The position numbers and the translations under genes were made by a program. A stretch of DNA of 64,000 nt from Vallitalea longa. GTDB taxonomy: Bacteria > Bacillota > Clostridia > Lachnospirales > Vallitaleaceae. How positions within the stretch are numbered: the first letter of the stretch is position 1; every line of letters starts with the position of its first letter. The DNA lies in NCBI RefSeq assembly GCF_027923465.1, contig NZ_BRLB01000001.1, forward strand, positions 1,116,001 through 1,180,000, in the 5' to 3' direction. Below the pieces are notes generated by a model that saw only the letters and a list, made by a program, of their open reading frames with translations, was not told the origin of the DNA and did no database searches. Positions 57,152 through 64,000 of this stretch are shown here, in pieces.

Positions 57152-57598
57152 TTAAAGTAAATTACTAAATAAGAAGTTTACAATAATAATAAAACAAATT
57201 ACTAAACTAAACACCATGTTAAATCTACTTACGTATCCATTATATCTTTTTTTAATTAAGAATATACTGCTGTTAATGATTTGACTAAAAACCAGTATAT
57301 ATAGTAGTAGTCCTGCAACATTATAATTCACAGCATCTATAATCTTTCCATTACTTATTGACACGAAACTTCTAGTCAAACCGCAAGAGGGACAGTCATG
57401 TCCTGTCATTTCTTTTATAGCACATTTGCCTATAAGAATATTATCAGTTAAATGTACTTCATCATCTTCAATATAAGCAAAAGCAGATATGAGTATAATT
57501 AGAGCCAATGCAGCAATCACAATAATATTAAAGACAAATAGCCATTTATTATTACATATAACTTTCAAGTGACGACATAAAAGTAAGAGCTCCAGCAA
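57152..57598 (-). CDS. DUF2752-family membrane protein
   Basis: Up to 148 residues, three or four membrane helices. The diagnostic motif GHDCPSCGLTRSFVSISNG and a preceding CAIKEMTG define DUF2752, whose role is unknown. The start is uncertain: the frame is open from a TTG at 57598, overlapping the DUF4190 gene by 47 bases, and another TTG at 57568 would overlap less; neither has a convincing ribosome site, so translational coupling is likely. DUF4190 and DUF2752 genes are often neighbours. Confidence 0.82.
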   Translation of the reverse strand: MLELLLLCRHLKVICNNKWLFVFNIIVIAALALIILISAFAYIEDDEVHLTDNILIGKCAIKEMTGHDCPSCGLTRSFVSISNGKIIDAVNYNVAGLLLYILVFSQIINSSIFLIKKRYNGYVSRFNMVFSLVICFIIIVNFLFSNLL

Positions 57599-57857
57599 TA
57601 CATAATATCGCTAAACCAACAGTTATTATACCAAGTACAAGTCCAGCAATAGCCATACCTTTTCCTGTATTAGTTTGTTTTTTCTTGTTGTCATTAATTA
57701 CTATAGCACCAAAAATAATAGCTAATATCGCTAAAATAATAGATATGTACCATACACAGAAAAATACAATACCGACAATTCCACAAACCATAGAAGCTAC
57801 AGCAAAACCTTTATATTTTGCTTCTTGATTCTGGTCTGAATTATTAAAATCTGACAT
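57552..57857 (-). CDS. DUF4190-family membrane protein
   Basis: 101 residues with two or three membrane helices and the DUF4190 pattern: GFAVASMVCGIVGIVFFCVW, AILAIIFGAIVIND and GKGMAIAGLVLGIITVGLAI (repeated Gly-Ala-Val motifs). Function is unknown; relatives occur in membrane-stress or secretion contexts. RBS AGAAGGAGG. It heads a two-gene operon with the DUF2752 gene. Confidence 0.87.
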   Translation of the reverse strand: MSDFNNSDQNQEAKYKGFAVASMVCGIVGIVFFCVWYISIILAILAIIFGAIVINDNKKKQTNTGKGMAIAGLVLGIITVGLAILCIAGALTFMSSLESYM

Positions 57858-58040
57858 TATTTATCCTCCTTCTAATGTTCTAGAAAAATTATAACACATA
57901 CATTAATTTTTTTCTATAAAGTAATACCCAATTATATACAAATGTCAATAAATTCTAATTGTATGAAACAGGGTTTTGATGTAACAAAAATACTACATGC
58001 ACCTTTTGATGTATATAGAAGTATCATTAGCACCTAATTT

Positions 58041-58069
58041 ATAGTTAATTGATTTGTTCCATGTTAAAG
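58041..58069 (+). promoter_or_regulatory. Possible LytTR/AgrA direct-repeat site upstream of agrB1
   Basis: ATAGTTAAT (58041-58049) and ATGTTAAAG (58061-58069) resemble the AgrA-type repeat ACAGTTAAG, with 20 bases between their starts (21 in Staphylococcus). They lie 32-60 bases before the agrB1 start, where response-regulator control would be expected. Confidence 0.4.
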
Positions 58070-58100
58070 TATATGCATATCAATACAAAGGGTGAATGTA

Positions 58101-58724
58101 ATGTTAATTGATAGGCCAGTTAATGTACTAACTTACAATCTGTATAAAAATACTGACATACCTCATAAAAACATAAGAATTATGAGATATGGTATATATG
58201 CTTTGTACAGTGAATTAGCAAAAATAGTAATTCTAATGTTATTCTTTGGCTTTATAGGAAAGCTTAACGAATTCCTATTTGCTTTGGTTGTTCTTATGTT
58301 GATCAGGCCATATAGTGGAGGACTCCACTTCAACAGCTTTATGGGATGTTTTTTATTTACATTTGGATTTTTCGTCCTAAATGTTGCTATTTTACCAAGT
58401 TTACCAAGTTTGAGCTATATATACAATCCCTCAATTTATATAGCTTTCCTTCCCATTAGCTCGTTGATAATGTTATTATGTTCACCCATGCCCTCAAAAT
58501 ACAGACCAATATCTGATAAACAGATAAAGAAAAAATATAAATACTTGGCTACATTATTTACTGTAGCTATATATATAATTTTATTATTAATAAATATAAG
58601 TCCTTTGTTAAAGGCAATCGGGTTATGGACAATCATACTTCAAGCAACACAATTATTGATAGGAGCATGTATCGCAAGTGAAAAATTCAAAAAAGCCAAA
58701 TCACTTATTGTACATACTAGTTAG
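58101..58724 (+). CDS. agrB: AgrB-type peptide-processing membrane protease 1
   Basis: 207 residues, five or six membrane helices. The family motif RPYSGGLHFNSFMGC gives catalytic His76 and Cys83, matching His77/Cys84 of staphylococcal AgrB. AgrB cuts the AgrD precursor and closes the (thio)lactone ring. ATG at 58101 is eight bases after AAAGGG; an in-frame GTG at 58092 overlaps the ribosome site. It is followed by a decayed agrD and an intact agrD1 on the same strand. Its last 15 codons (EKFKKAKSL...) resemble the start of agrD1 (MKKFKKSN). Confidence 0.93.
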   Translation: MLIDRPVNVLTYNLYKNTDIPHKNIRIMRYGIYALYSELAKIVILMLFFGFIGKLNEFLFALVVLMLIRPYSGGLHFNSFMGCFLFTFGFFVLNVAILPSLPSLSYIYNPSIYIAFLPISSLIMLLCSPMPSKYRPISDKQIKKKYKYLATLFTVAIYIILLLINISPLLKAIGLWTIILQATQLLIGACIASEKFKKAKSLIVHTS

Positions 58725-58732
58725 TTCCATAA

Positions 58733-58816
58733 TGTTACTATCTTGGTGTCCTATAAACAAAGTTAATTTCTAATTATTCCGAGGAGTTCCTTGTCCAAAA
58801 TGTTTACTAAAGTAAT
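58733..58816 (+). pseudogene. agrD: Decayed tandem copy of agrD1
   Basis: The frame reads CPINKVNF, an in-frame TAA, then LFRGVPCPKCLLK and a stop, aligning residue for residue with agrD1 (FPINRASFFLFGEVPCPKCLQR; shown here in part). The signal-peptide-like first half is missing or merged into the agrB1 3' end. The internal TAA and substitution of the ring Ser by Asn show it no longer makes a peptide. It indicates past tandem duplication of the autoinducer gene. Confidence 0.82.
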
Positions 58817-58895
58817 TAATCATAATCAGAAAATTATATTAAGGCAATGAGGTTATGTAATAATACTTATCATAATTAACAAGGAGGTGTAACAA

Positions 58896-59033
58896 ATGAA
58901 AAAATTCAAAAAATCTAATTGTGCTTTATATTCAATAGCTAGCTTTTTTATGTTCTTATCTTTATTTCCTATAAATCGAGCAAGTTTTTTCTTATTCGGA
59001 GAAGTTCCTTGTCCAAAATGTTTACAAAGATAA
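58896..59033 (+). CDS. agrD: AgrD-like cyclic peptide precursor 1 (predicted Ser lactone)
   Basis: 45 residues: a basic, amphipathic N-terminus (MKKFKKSNCALYSIASFF), a hydrophobic middle, and a C-terminal recognition tail. Alignment with staphylococcal AgrD (ring, then DEVEVPKEL) places SFFLF at the ring and GEVPCPKCL at the tail. The ring-forming residue would then be Ser30, not Cys, giving an ester lactone as in S. intermedius. Strong RBS AAGGAGGTG seven bases upstream. It ends one base before the convergent kinase gene. Too short for routine gene callers. Confidence 0.85.
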   Translation: MKKFKKSNCALYSIASFFMFLSLFPINRASFFLFGEVPCPKCLQR

Positions 59034-59034
59034 T

Positions 59035-60300
59035 TCAATTACCAAATAATATTTTAAAGCATATTTGTTCTTCTTCATAGGAAATCTGAATATTTCCATT
59101 GTAAGATTTAACTATCTTACTTACATTGTATAATCCAAAACCTCTGTTTTTGCCTTTGGTAGAATATCCTTTTTCAAAAATCTTATTCAGCGTTTCAAAT
59201 TTAACTGGTGGACTAGTATTTTTCACTTCTATTACTGTATTATTGTCTTCATTAAACAAGTTTACCTGTACTTCTTTCTTTGGAGCGCTTTTATACTTTA
59301 TTGCCGATTCAATAGCATTATCCAGAAGGTTACCAATGATATCTACAAACTCATAATCTTCTACTGGATATTGTGGAAAAGATGTATAACAATTATAATC
59401 TAACTTCACATTATTTTTTTTTGCCTTAATTTTTTTACTGTATAGTATAGCACTAATTGCATTATTTCCAGTATTTAATAAAATATCGTCTGAATGGAAT
59501 TGATATCCTTCTATAATAGAATCTAAATAATTAAGTAATTCTTGATCTTGACTCTTTTCTGCTATCCCATATATTGCATTAAGCTGATTCTTTATATCAT
59601 GTTGCTTTGCTCTAACATCACTAAGTAAATTTTCCAATATAGGATTATATTCTTTATAAATTTCATTAGCTTTTTGTCTTTGTTTCAACTGTAACAATTG
59701 TTTAAATACAATAGCGACTATTAATGTCCAAGTTATTATTCCAATAACAATAAGCGAAACATAATTTAAACTATATAAGAAGTCTATCCTCCATGATATG
59801 AAATATATACCTATGGGTAATGTTATCAAAAGTACTAACCACTGAATTATTGACTTAAATCTATTATATAAAGGTATTATTTCATTTATAGGAATATACT
59901 TATAAACAACTATTGAAACAAATAGCAAAAAAATGTTACAAGATATTGCTAGTAAATCACTATTATTAATTATACCTAGTAATTGAAATAAAAAAACAGT
60001 ACTAAGTTGTATAATTAATATACATATAGCTGATATTGTACATTCAAATATTAATAATTTAAATGATATATTGGTAATGAATTTAAACAATCCTATAATT
60101 AAAATACCAACTACTAACTCTTTAAACGGGATATTCAAAAATAAACAAATAGAAACAATTGTAACATGTAATATTACTACAATTAATTTATATATCCATC
60201 CTTTTAAAAAAATCCTCTTATCCACTTTACTAAGTATCAATATAAAACTATAAATTTCCAATAGATTCATGATTATAAAACAAGCAAATTCCATCCTCAC
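59035..60300 (-). CDS. agrC: AgrC-like GHKL sensor histidine kinase 1
   Basis: Up to 421 residues: six or seven N-terminal membrane helices (peptide-sensing domain), then a coiled dimerisation stretch with the H-box RAKQHDIKNQLNAIYG (His234) and a GHKL ATPase with IIGNLLDNAIESA (N-box) and GRGFGLYNVSKIV-like G-box (NRGFGLYNVS). It should detect the extracellular cyclic peptide and phosphorylate the regulator encoded upstream. GTG at 60300 overlaps the regulator stop (GTGA); ATG at 60294 is the alternative. It is convergent with agrB1-agrD1. Confidence 0.9.
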   Translation of the reverse strand: MRMEFACFIIMNLLEIYSFILILSKVDKRIFLKGWIYKLIVVILHVTIVSICLFLNIPFKELVVGILIIGLFKFITNISFKLLIFECTISAICILIIQLSTVFLFQLLGIINNSDLLAISCNIFLLFVSIVVYKYIPINEIIPLYNRFKSIIQWLVLLITLPIGIYFISWRIDFLYSLNYVSLIVIGIITWTLIVAIVFKQLLQLKQRQKANEIYKEYNPILENLLSDVRAKQHDIKNQLNAIYGIAEKSQDQELLNYLDSIIEGYQFHSDDILLNTGNNAISAILYSKKIKAKKNNVKLDYNCYTSFPQYPVEDYEFVDIIGNLLDNAIESAIKYKSAPKKEVQVNLFNEDNNTVIEVKNTSPPVKFETLNKIFEKGYSTKGKNRGFGLYNVSKIVKSYNGNIQISYEEEQICFKILFGN

Positions 60301-61040
60301 TTCACCCCCTCAATCCTCTTAATTACACTTTCACTATATTTCTCTCCAATAAGAGCTACTTCATCATAATCACAAAAATAAATATCCCAAGCCTTTTTAT
60401 TATGTTTTTTAATACTTCTTATATGATTAATATTCACTACATAGCTTCTATGTGTTCTAACAAAATAGTCAACCCCTGTTTTGTCTATCATTTCTAACAT
60501 TTGTTTAAATGTCATATTAGGTATTACTATTTTGCCTAGCTTAGTATGTAAATATAGCTTTCTCCTATAAGACTCTACATAAAATATATCGTTTACTAAA
60601 ACTTTATGTATAACATATTTTAGCTTGATTGTTATGTACTTCTTGTCAGATTCCTTTTCGTTAGTCTTGTTGATTCCTTTTAATAATCTATTAGTCACAT
60701 CGATTATCTTACTTTTAGTAAAAGGTTTCTCAATAAAATCATAACAGTGGTATTCTTGTACTGCTTTTGGTAAGTACATTAGATGTGTAGTTATGAATAT
60801 AATATAGGATAATTCGTATTGTTCCATTGAGCGGATGATCTCAGCTATTTTCAAACCATTAATGTCTGGTAATTGAATATCCAAGAAAAAAAGATCCATT
60901 TTAATTTGTTTTAATAATTTTATTGCTATTTTACCAGTACTTGCTTTGTATATCCTCAAATCTTTGAAATTCGTCTTTAGCACGTATTCTAGATTTTCTC
61001 TTGTAGTGTCACTATCTTCAACAATAAGTATGTTATTCAC
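60297..61040 (-). CDS. agrA: AgrA-like LytTR response regulator 1
   Basis: 247 residues. A receiver domain (phospho-Asp54 in LFFLDIQLPDINGL, Lys near 106 in FIEKPF) is followed by a LytTR DNA-binding domain (DIFYVESYRRKLYLHTKLGK, DYFVRTHRSYVVNINHIRSI). Regulators of this type bind ACAGTTAAG-like repeats; the candidate upstream of agrB1 fits. Start is GTG at 61040, with GGGG upstream. It overlaps the kinase by four bases; the pair probably belongs to agrB1/agrD1, though cross-talk with system 2 is possible. Confidence 0.92.
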   Translation of the reverse strand: MNNILIVEDSDTTRENLEYVLKTNFKDLRIYKASTGKIAIKLLKQIKMDLFFLDIQLPDINGLKIAEIIRSMEQYELSYIIFITTHLMYLPKAVQEYHCYDFIEKPFTKSKIIDVTNRLLKGINKTNEKESDKKYITIKLKYVIHKVLVNDIFYVESYRRKLYLHTKLGKIVIPNMTFKQMLEMIDKTGVDYFVRTHRSYVVNINHIRSIKKHNKKAWDIYFCDYDEVALIGEKYSESVIKRIEGVK

Positions 61041-61139
61041 GAAATCAACCCCTATTAAATGAATAAAACTTTTTTAATACCTAGAATACTATTATTATAC
61101 CTAAATATTCCACTAAATGATATATGTTTTAACAAAAAG

Positions 61140-61170
61140 ACAAAAAAAAATATGGACGTATAATCCATAT
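61140..61170 (-). terminator. Terminator after agrD2
   Basis: Minus-strand stem ATATGGA/TCCATAT (seven or more pairs, seven-base loop) followed by TTTTTTTTTG. It separates the agrB2D2 transcript from regulator 1, whose promoter (TATAAT near 61095) lies beyond. Confidence 0.8.
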
Positions 61171-61303
61171 ATTAATTTTAAAAGGCAGTAGACTTCCATG
61201 CTTGTCCAAATAAGTAAGTATTAATATATAATACCTGCTAAGGGATAGATATCACTTTATTAATCTTCACAATTGTAAAACATGAAAGCCCTTGTTTAAA
61301 AAA

Positions 61304-61456
61304 TTAATCATTTTTTCTTAGTTTTTCAGGAACTTTTGGTTGATTAAAGAACCATATGCATGCTGTTTGAACAGAAAGTGAAGCTACTGCAATACCTATT
61401 AAACCTACTAAACCTAATAAACTTGTACTGACTTTCTTGTTGATCGCTGTTAACAT
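61304..61456 (-). CDS. agrD: AgrD-like cyclic peptide precursor 2 (predicted Cys thiolactone)
   Basis: 50 residues. The first half is amphipathic (INKKVSTSLLGLVGLIGIAV), followed by ASLSVQTACIWFFNQPK and VPEKLRKND, matching the cyclic-lactone autoinducer family of clostridia. The predicted ring is CIWFF, closing Cys33 on Phe37, and NQPKVPEKL is the tail recognised by AgrB. The ATG at 61456 overlaps the agrB2 stop by seven bases (ATGTTAA), a usual coupling. RBS GCGAGG lies within agrB2. Confidence 0.92.
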   Translation of the reverse strand: MLTAINKKVSTSLLGLVGLIGIAVASLSVQTACIWFFNQPKVPEKLRKND

Positions 61457-62049
61457 ATCTTGACCTCGCTTTCCCTTTTATTTATTATTGGTAAAACTGT
61501 TATCGATTCCATAAAGACTGCAATAGCAGCTACCATATAATACGATTGCAAAGAGTTGAAAAATATACTTAAAGTAAAAATAATCAGTGATTGAATAATA
61601 ACTGTAATCATACTTTTTTTCTTGTAAGTAATTTTCTCAGAGTCACATAACGGTTTATTAATAGTATCAACAGGAGCATAAGTAAGAATTATAATACAGG
61701 ATTCTATAAGTACTAAAATAATTATTAATAAATTTCTTTCATAATCTAACAATAGATATGAAATTAGTATAGCAAAAAAACAAGATAATAAAAAATAAAT
61801 AAAACATTTTAGATGTGATTTAGCATGATATCCTCCAGCCTGTATTCTTAAAGAGCAGAAAAATAATATAAAAACAATTACTTTCAATAACTGGTGAAGT
61901 AAAATTCCTAAACCAACCATCCCTATTAGGATTAAAAGTGATGATATTACAATTTCAAATCCATATGTATATATTTCTTTATCTTCTTCCTTAATTACTT
62001 TTTTATCAATTAATTTGCTAGATATTTTATTTGAAAATTCATATATCAC
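61450..62049 (-). CDS. agrB: AgrB-type peptide-processing membrane protease 2
   Basis: 199 residues with five or six membrane helices. The catalytic motif LRIQAGGYHAKSHLKC gives His75 and Cys82. It processes agrD2, which overlaps its 3' end. The GTG start at 62049 has GAGAGGGGG eight bases upstream. It diverges from AgrB1 outside the catalytic motif, so each AgrB probably has its own peptide. Kinase 2 and regulator 2 precede it on the same strand; the 170-base gap to the kinase has no obvious gene. Confidence 0.95.
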   Translation of the reverse strand: MIYEFSNKISSKLIDKKVIKEEDKEIYTYGFEIVISSLLILIGMVGLGILLHQLLKVIVFILFFCSLRIQAGGYHAKSHLKCFIYFLLSCFFAILISYLLLDYERNLLIIILVLIESCIIILTYAPVDTINKPLCDSEKITYKKKSMITVIIQSLIIFTLSIFFNSLQSYYMVAAIAVFMESITVLPIINKRESEVKIC

Positions 62050-62221
62050 AAATATCCCCCTCTCACATTTTTAATTTTACACTAATTCAAATACAAATCA
62101 ATGCTTAAATGACTTTTGGTAGTTATCTAATGATAATCGGTCACTATTTTATATATTAATAAGAATATTATAATAATATTTCATGTTTTGTAATATTTTA
62201 TTACTTAATCAATACTTTAAT

Positions 62222-63544
62222 CTAGCTTAATTTTCCATTATACAACATTATATTGATACTAAAATAATCTTTGATCCTCATTATCTGTATATCACCATAA
62301 TGTTTTTCTACAATATTTCTTACATTTTTCAAACCTATTCCATGTATATTCTTATCTGCTTTTGTTGTATTCAAGTCAATGATTTTATTGTTAATGATAC
62401 TATTTACGCAATCAATAACTATATAATTATTGGCATTACTTATATCAATCTTAATATATCTATTCTTTTCTTCCACTTTCAAATTGGCTTCAATAGCATT
62501 ATCTATAAGATTCCCTAGAATGATACAAATATCAACCACATCAATTGTAATATCTTTTATACTACTCACATTCATCGTAAAATTAATATTATTTTTTTCA
62601 GCTTGTACATATTTTCTATTGAGTAATGCTGATATTGCAGGATAATTGGTTATTATTATTTTATCCACTTCGTCTATCTCCGATAATAATTTATTGAGAT
62701 ATTCTTCCAACTTAGCATATTCTTTGTAGACCACTAGCCCTTTTATATTCCCGAGATGGTTAGACATATCATGTCTCAAACTCTTTAATTTCATTGTTGC
62801 ATCATTGATTTCATCATAATATTTAGATTGTATTTCATATTGTTGAAGTTTCAATTGTAGTTCAAGATCTTTTTTTGATTGTATTATTAATTTATCATAT
62901 ATCAATAATGAAACAATATTTATAATACCTAGCCCTAGAATAACGATTCCAGCAATAATGCCATCCTTACTATTTTTATATATTAGATTTCGATATATAG
63001 GTACTATACAAGCCATTATTCCGATATTTAGAATAAACAACAGTATTATTTCCATCAATAAACTTTTCTTAATGATCCTCAGCCCAAATTTATTTTCATT
63101 ACAGGCAAAAAGGACAACTATAAAAAAAGTTATCAATTTAGATGATACCATTCCTAATACCCTTAATATATTGCTTTTTGCAAAGACTGCTGGAGATTCA
63201 CCAAATATGAAACTTAGAAGTGATAGTATAACCCCTTCTATAGCTACAATCAATATTAACAGTCCTATGTAGCCTAATAATAATTTAGTTATTTTATCGT
63301 CATATAAGATCATAACTACTATAAACATAATTATAATCATAGTAGCAAATGAACCTCTGAATGTAGAGTTTTCAGTACCTTGAGAGAAATAATTAAAGAT
63401 AAAAATAACTATTGCAATACTGATTCCTCCGATATAATAACATATATTATTGTCATACCTTTTCTTATATACAGAGCTACAATACTTGATGATAATCAAA
63501 GCTTCCACTATATCGACAAAAAAATCAATTACATGCCATATCAT
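62222..63544 (-). CDS. agrC: AgrC-like GHKL sensor histidine kinase 2
   Basis: 440 residues: six or seven membrane helices over the first 220 residues, an H-box LKSLRHDMSNHLGNIKG (His258), N-box IILGNLIDNAIEANLK and G-box KNIHGIGLKNVRNIVEKHYG. It should sense the cyclic peptide made by agrB2/agrD2 downstream. The ATG overlaps the stop of regulator 2 by four bases (ATGA), with RBS GAGGGTGA. It shares architecture but little sequence with kinase 1. Confidence 0.93.
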   Translation of the reverse strand: MIWHVIDFFVDIVEALIIIKYCSSVYKKRYDNNICYYIGGISIAIVIFIFNYFSQGTENSTFRGSFATMIIIMFIVVMILYDDKITKLLLGYIGLLILIVAIEGVILSLLSFIFGESPAVFAKSNILRVLGMVSSKLITFFIVVLFACNENKFGLRIIKKSLLMEIILLFILNIGIMACIVPIYRNLIYKNSKDGIIAGIVILGLGIINIVSLLIYDKLIIQSKKDLELQLKLQQYEIQSKYYDEINDATMKLKSLRHDMSNHLGNIKGLVVYKEYAKLEEYLNKLLSEIDEVDKIIITNYPAISALLNRKYVQAEKNNINFTMNVSSIKDITIDVVDICIILGNLIDNAIEANLKVEEKNRYIKIDISNANNYIVIDCVNSIINNKIIDLNTTKADKNIHGIGLKNVRNIVEKHYGDIQIMRIKDYFSINIMLYNGKLS

Positions 63545-64000
63545 GATTTCACCCTCTTATAACTTAGAAAAACCTCTTTTACTTCTTTTGCATTTCTTCT
63601 GCTTACAGGAAGTTTTTGTCCATTTTTCATGTAGACTTCCTTAGATGTAATTACTTCAATCTTGTCAATATTAGCGATATAACCTTGATGTACTCTTATG
63701 AATTTATTAATATCAAGGAGTGTATTAAGTTCATTAAATGTCCCATAGAATTCTATATTTTGCTTATCACAATTAACCATAACCTTGTTCTTGTATTTCT
63801 CAAAATAATTTATACTGTTATAAGCTATAATTATTTTTTCTTTGTTTTTGTTTATGACTAGAACTTCATTTTGTTTTTTTGGAGCTTTACGATGTTTAAT
63901 GGATTTTATAGCAGCTATTAATGCTTTTTGGAATTGGTCTTTTTTAACGGGTTTAAGTAGATATCTAAAAGTATTTATTTCAAAAACATCAAATACATAC
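63541..64000 (-). CDS. agrA: LytTR response regulator 2 (5' part beyond window)
   Basis: About 152 C-terminal residues are present; the start lies past base 64000. The end of the receiver domain (YVFDVFEINTFRYLLKPVKK) is followed by a LytTR DNA-binding domain (SINYFEKYKNKVMVNCDKQN, FIRVHQGYIANIDKIEVI, LPVSRRNAKEVKEVF). It overlaps kinase 2 by four bases and pairs with it. The phospho-Asp is outside the window. The frame stays open to the edge. Confidence 0.92.
   Translation of the reverse strand, partial: YVFDVFEINTFRYLLKPVKKDQFQKALIAAIKSIKHRKAPKKQNEVLVINKNKEKIIIAYNSINYFEKYKNKVMVNCDKQNIEFYGTFNELNTLLDINKFIRVHQGYIANIDKIEVITSKEVYMKNGQKLPVSRRNAKEVKEVFLSYKRVKS

Noticed and set aside
58853-59038. 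Minus-strand 61-residue frame opposite agrD1
   Set aside because: Antisense to agrD1, which has a strong ribosome site and a family-specific tail; no independent support.

Overview
The window is AT-rich, densely coded DNA from a motile, spore-forming Firmicute. Endospore genes (spoIID, spoIIQ, spoIIID), flagellar genes, SLH-domain surface proteins, two agr-type peptide quorum-sensing loci, a low-GC PTS with BglG-type antitermination and tryptophanase together point to an anaerobic member of the Clostridia, probably Lachnospirales-like. The genus cannot be fixed from sequence alone. Most genes lie on the minus strand.

Layout. 1-5.8 kb holds the conserved Firmicute block comFC > yvyF-like > flgM > flgN > flgK (transcribed leftwards, flgK cut by the window edge), with recD2 upstream. 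A sigma-28-type promoter precedes flgM. 6.2-12 kb is a complete PTS: ptsH and ptsI and an antiterminator, then half a IIC protein, a full GlcNAc/glucose-type IICB, a free IIA and a second HPr. Two RAT/terminator switches punctuate it. 12.2-16.5 kb carries a DUF554 protein, metK, a COG2426 membrane protein with a divergent SAM-clan (S-box-like) riboswitch upstream, and a secreted phosphodiester glycosidase-family protein. 16.7-25.2 kb has the Bacillus-like order spoIID-spoIIQ-spoIIID-mbl-flgF-flgG(-flgJ), interrupted by apbE, a small membrane protein and a decayed IS200/IS605 copy.

25.4-37.4 kb contains glycogen phosphorylase, ileS, an SNF-family Na+ symporter, a secreted protein of unknown function, and a tryptophan-catabolic group (tnaA, ridA, divergent YheO-type regulator). 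37.7-48.5 kb contains a large TPR-DUF2971 protein, a membrane-anchored MutS-like ATPase, pncB, malQ and plsC. An intact IS200/IS605 element with divergent tnpA and tnpB has inserted into the 3' end of plsC. 48.6-57.9 kb is pyrG, a secreted S41 protease, two SLH proteins and a DUF4190/DUF2752 membrane pair. 58-64 kb is a double agr locus: agrB1-agrD1 (+) facing a kinase/regulator pair, next to RR2-HK2-agrB2-agrD2 (-).

Most notable: (1) two agr systems side by side, one predicted to make a serine lactone and one a cysteine thiolactone peptide, with a decayed tandem agrD; (2) a SAM-clan riboswitch that appears to lack P4, upstream of COG2426-metK; (3) an HPr with Lys at position 46 encoded with EI, while a second HPr keeps the Ser; (4) a stand-alone half-IIC; (5) an IS remnant that kept its terminal guide-RNA region but lost tnpB; (6) the TPR-DUF2971 protein.
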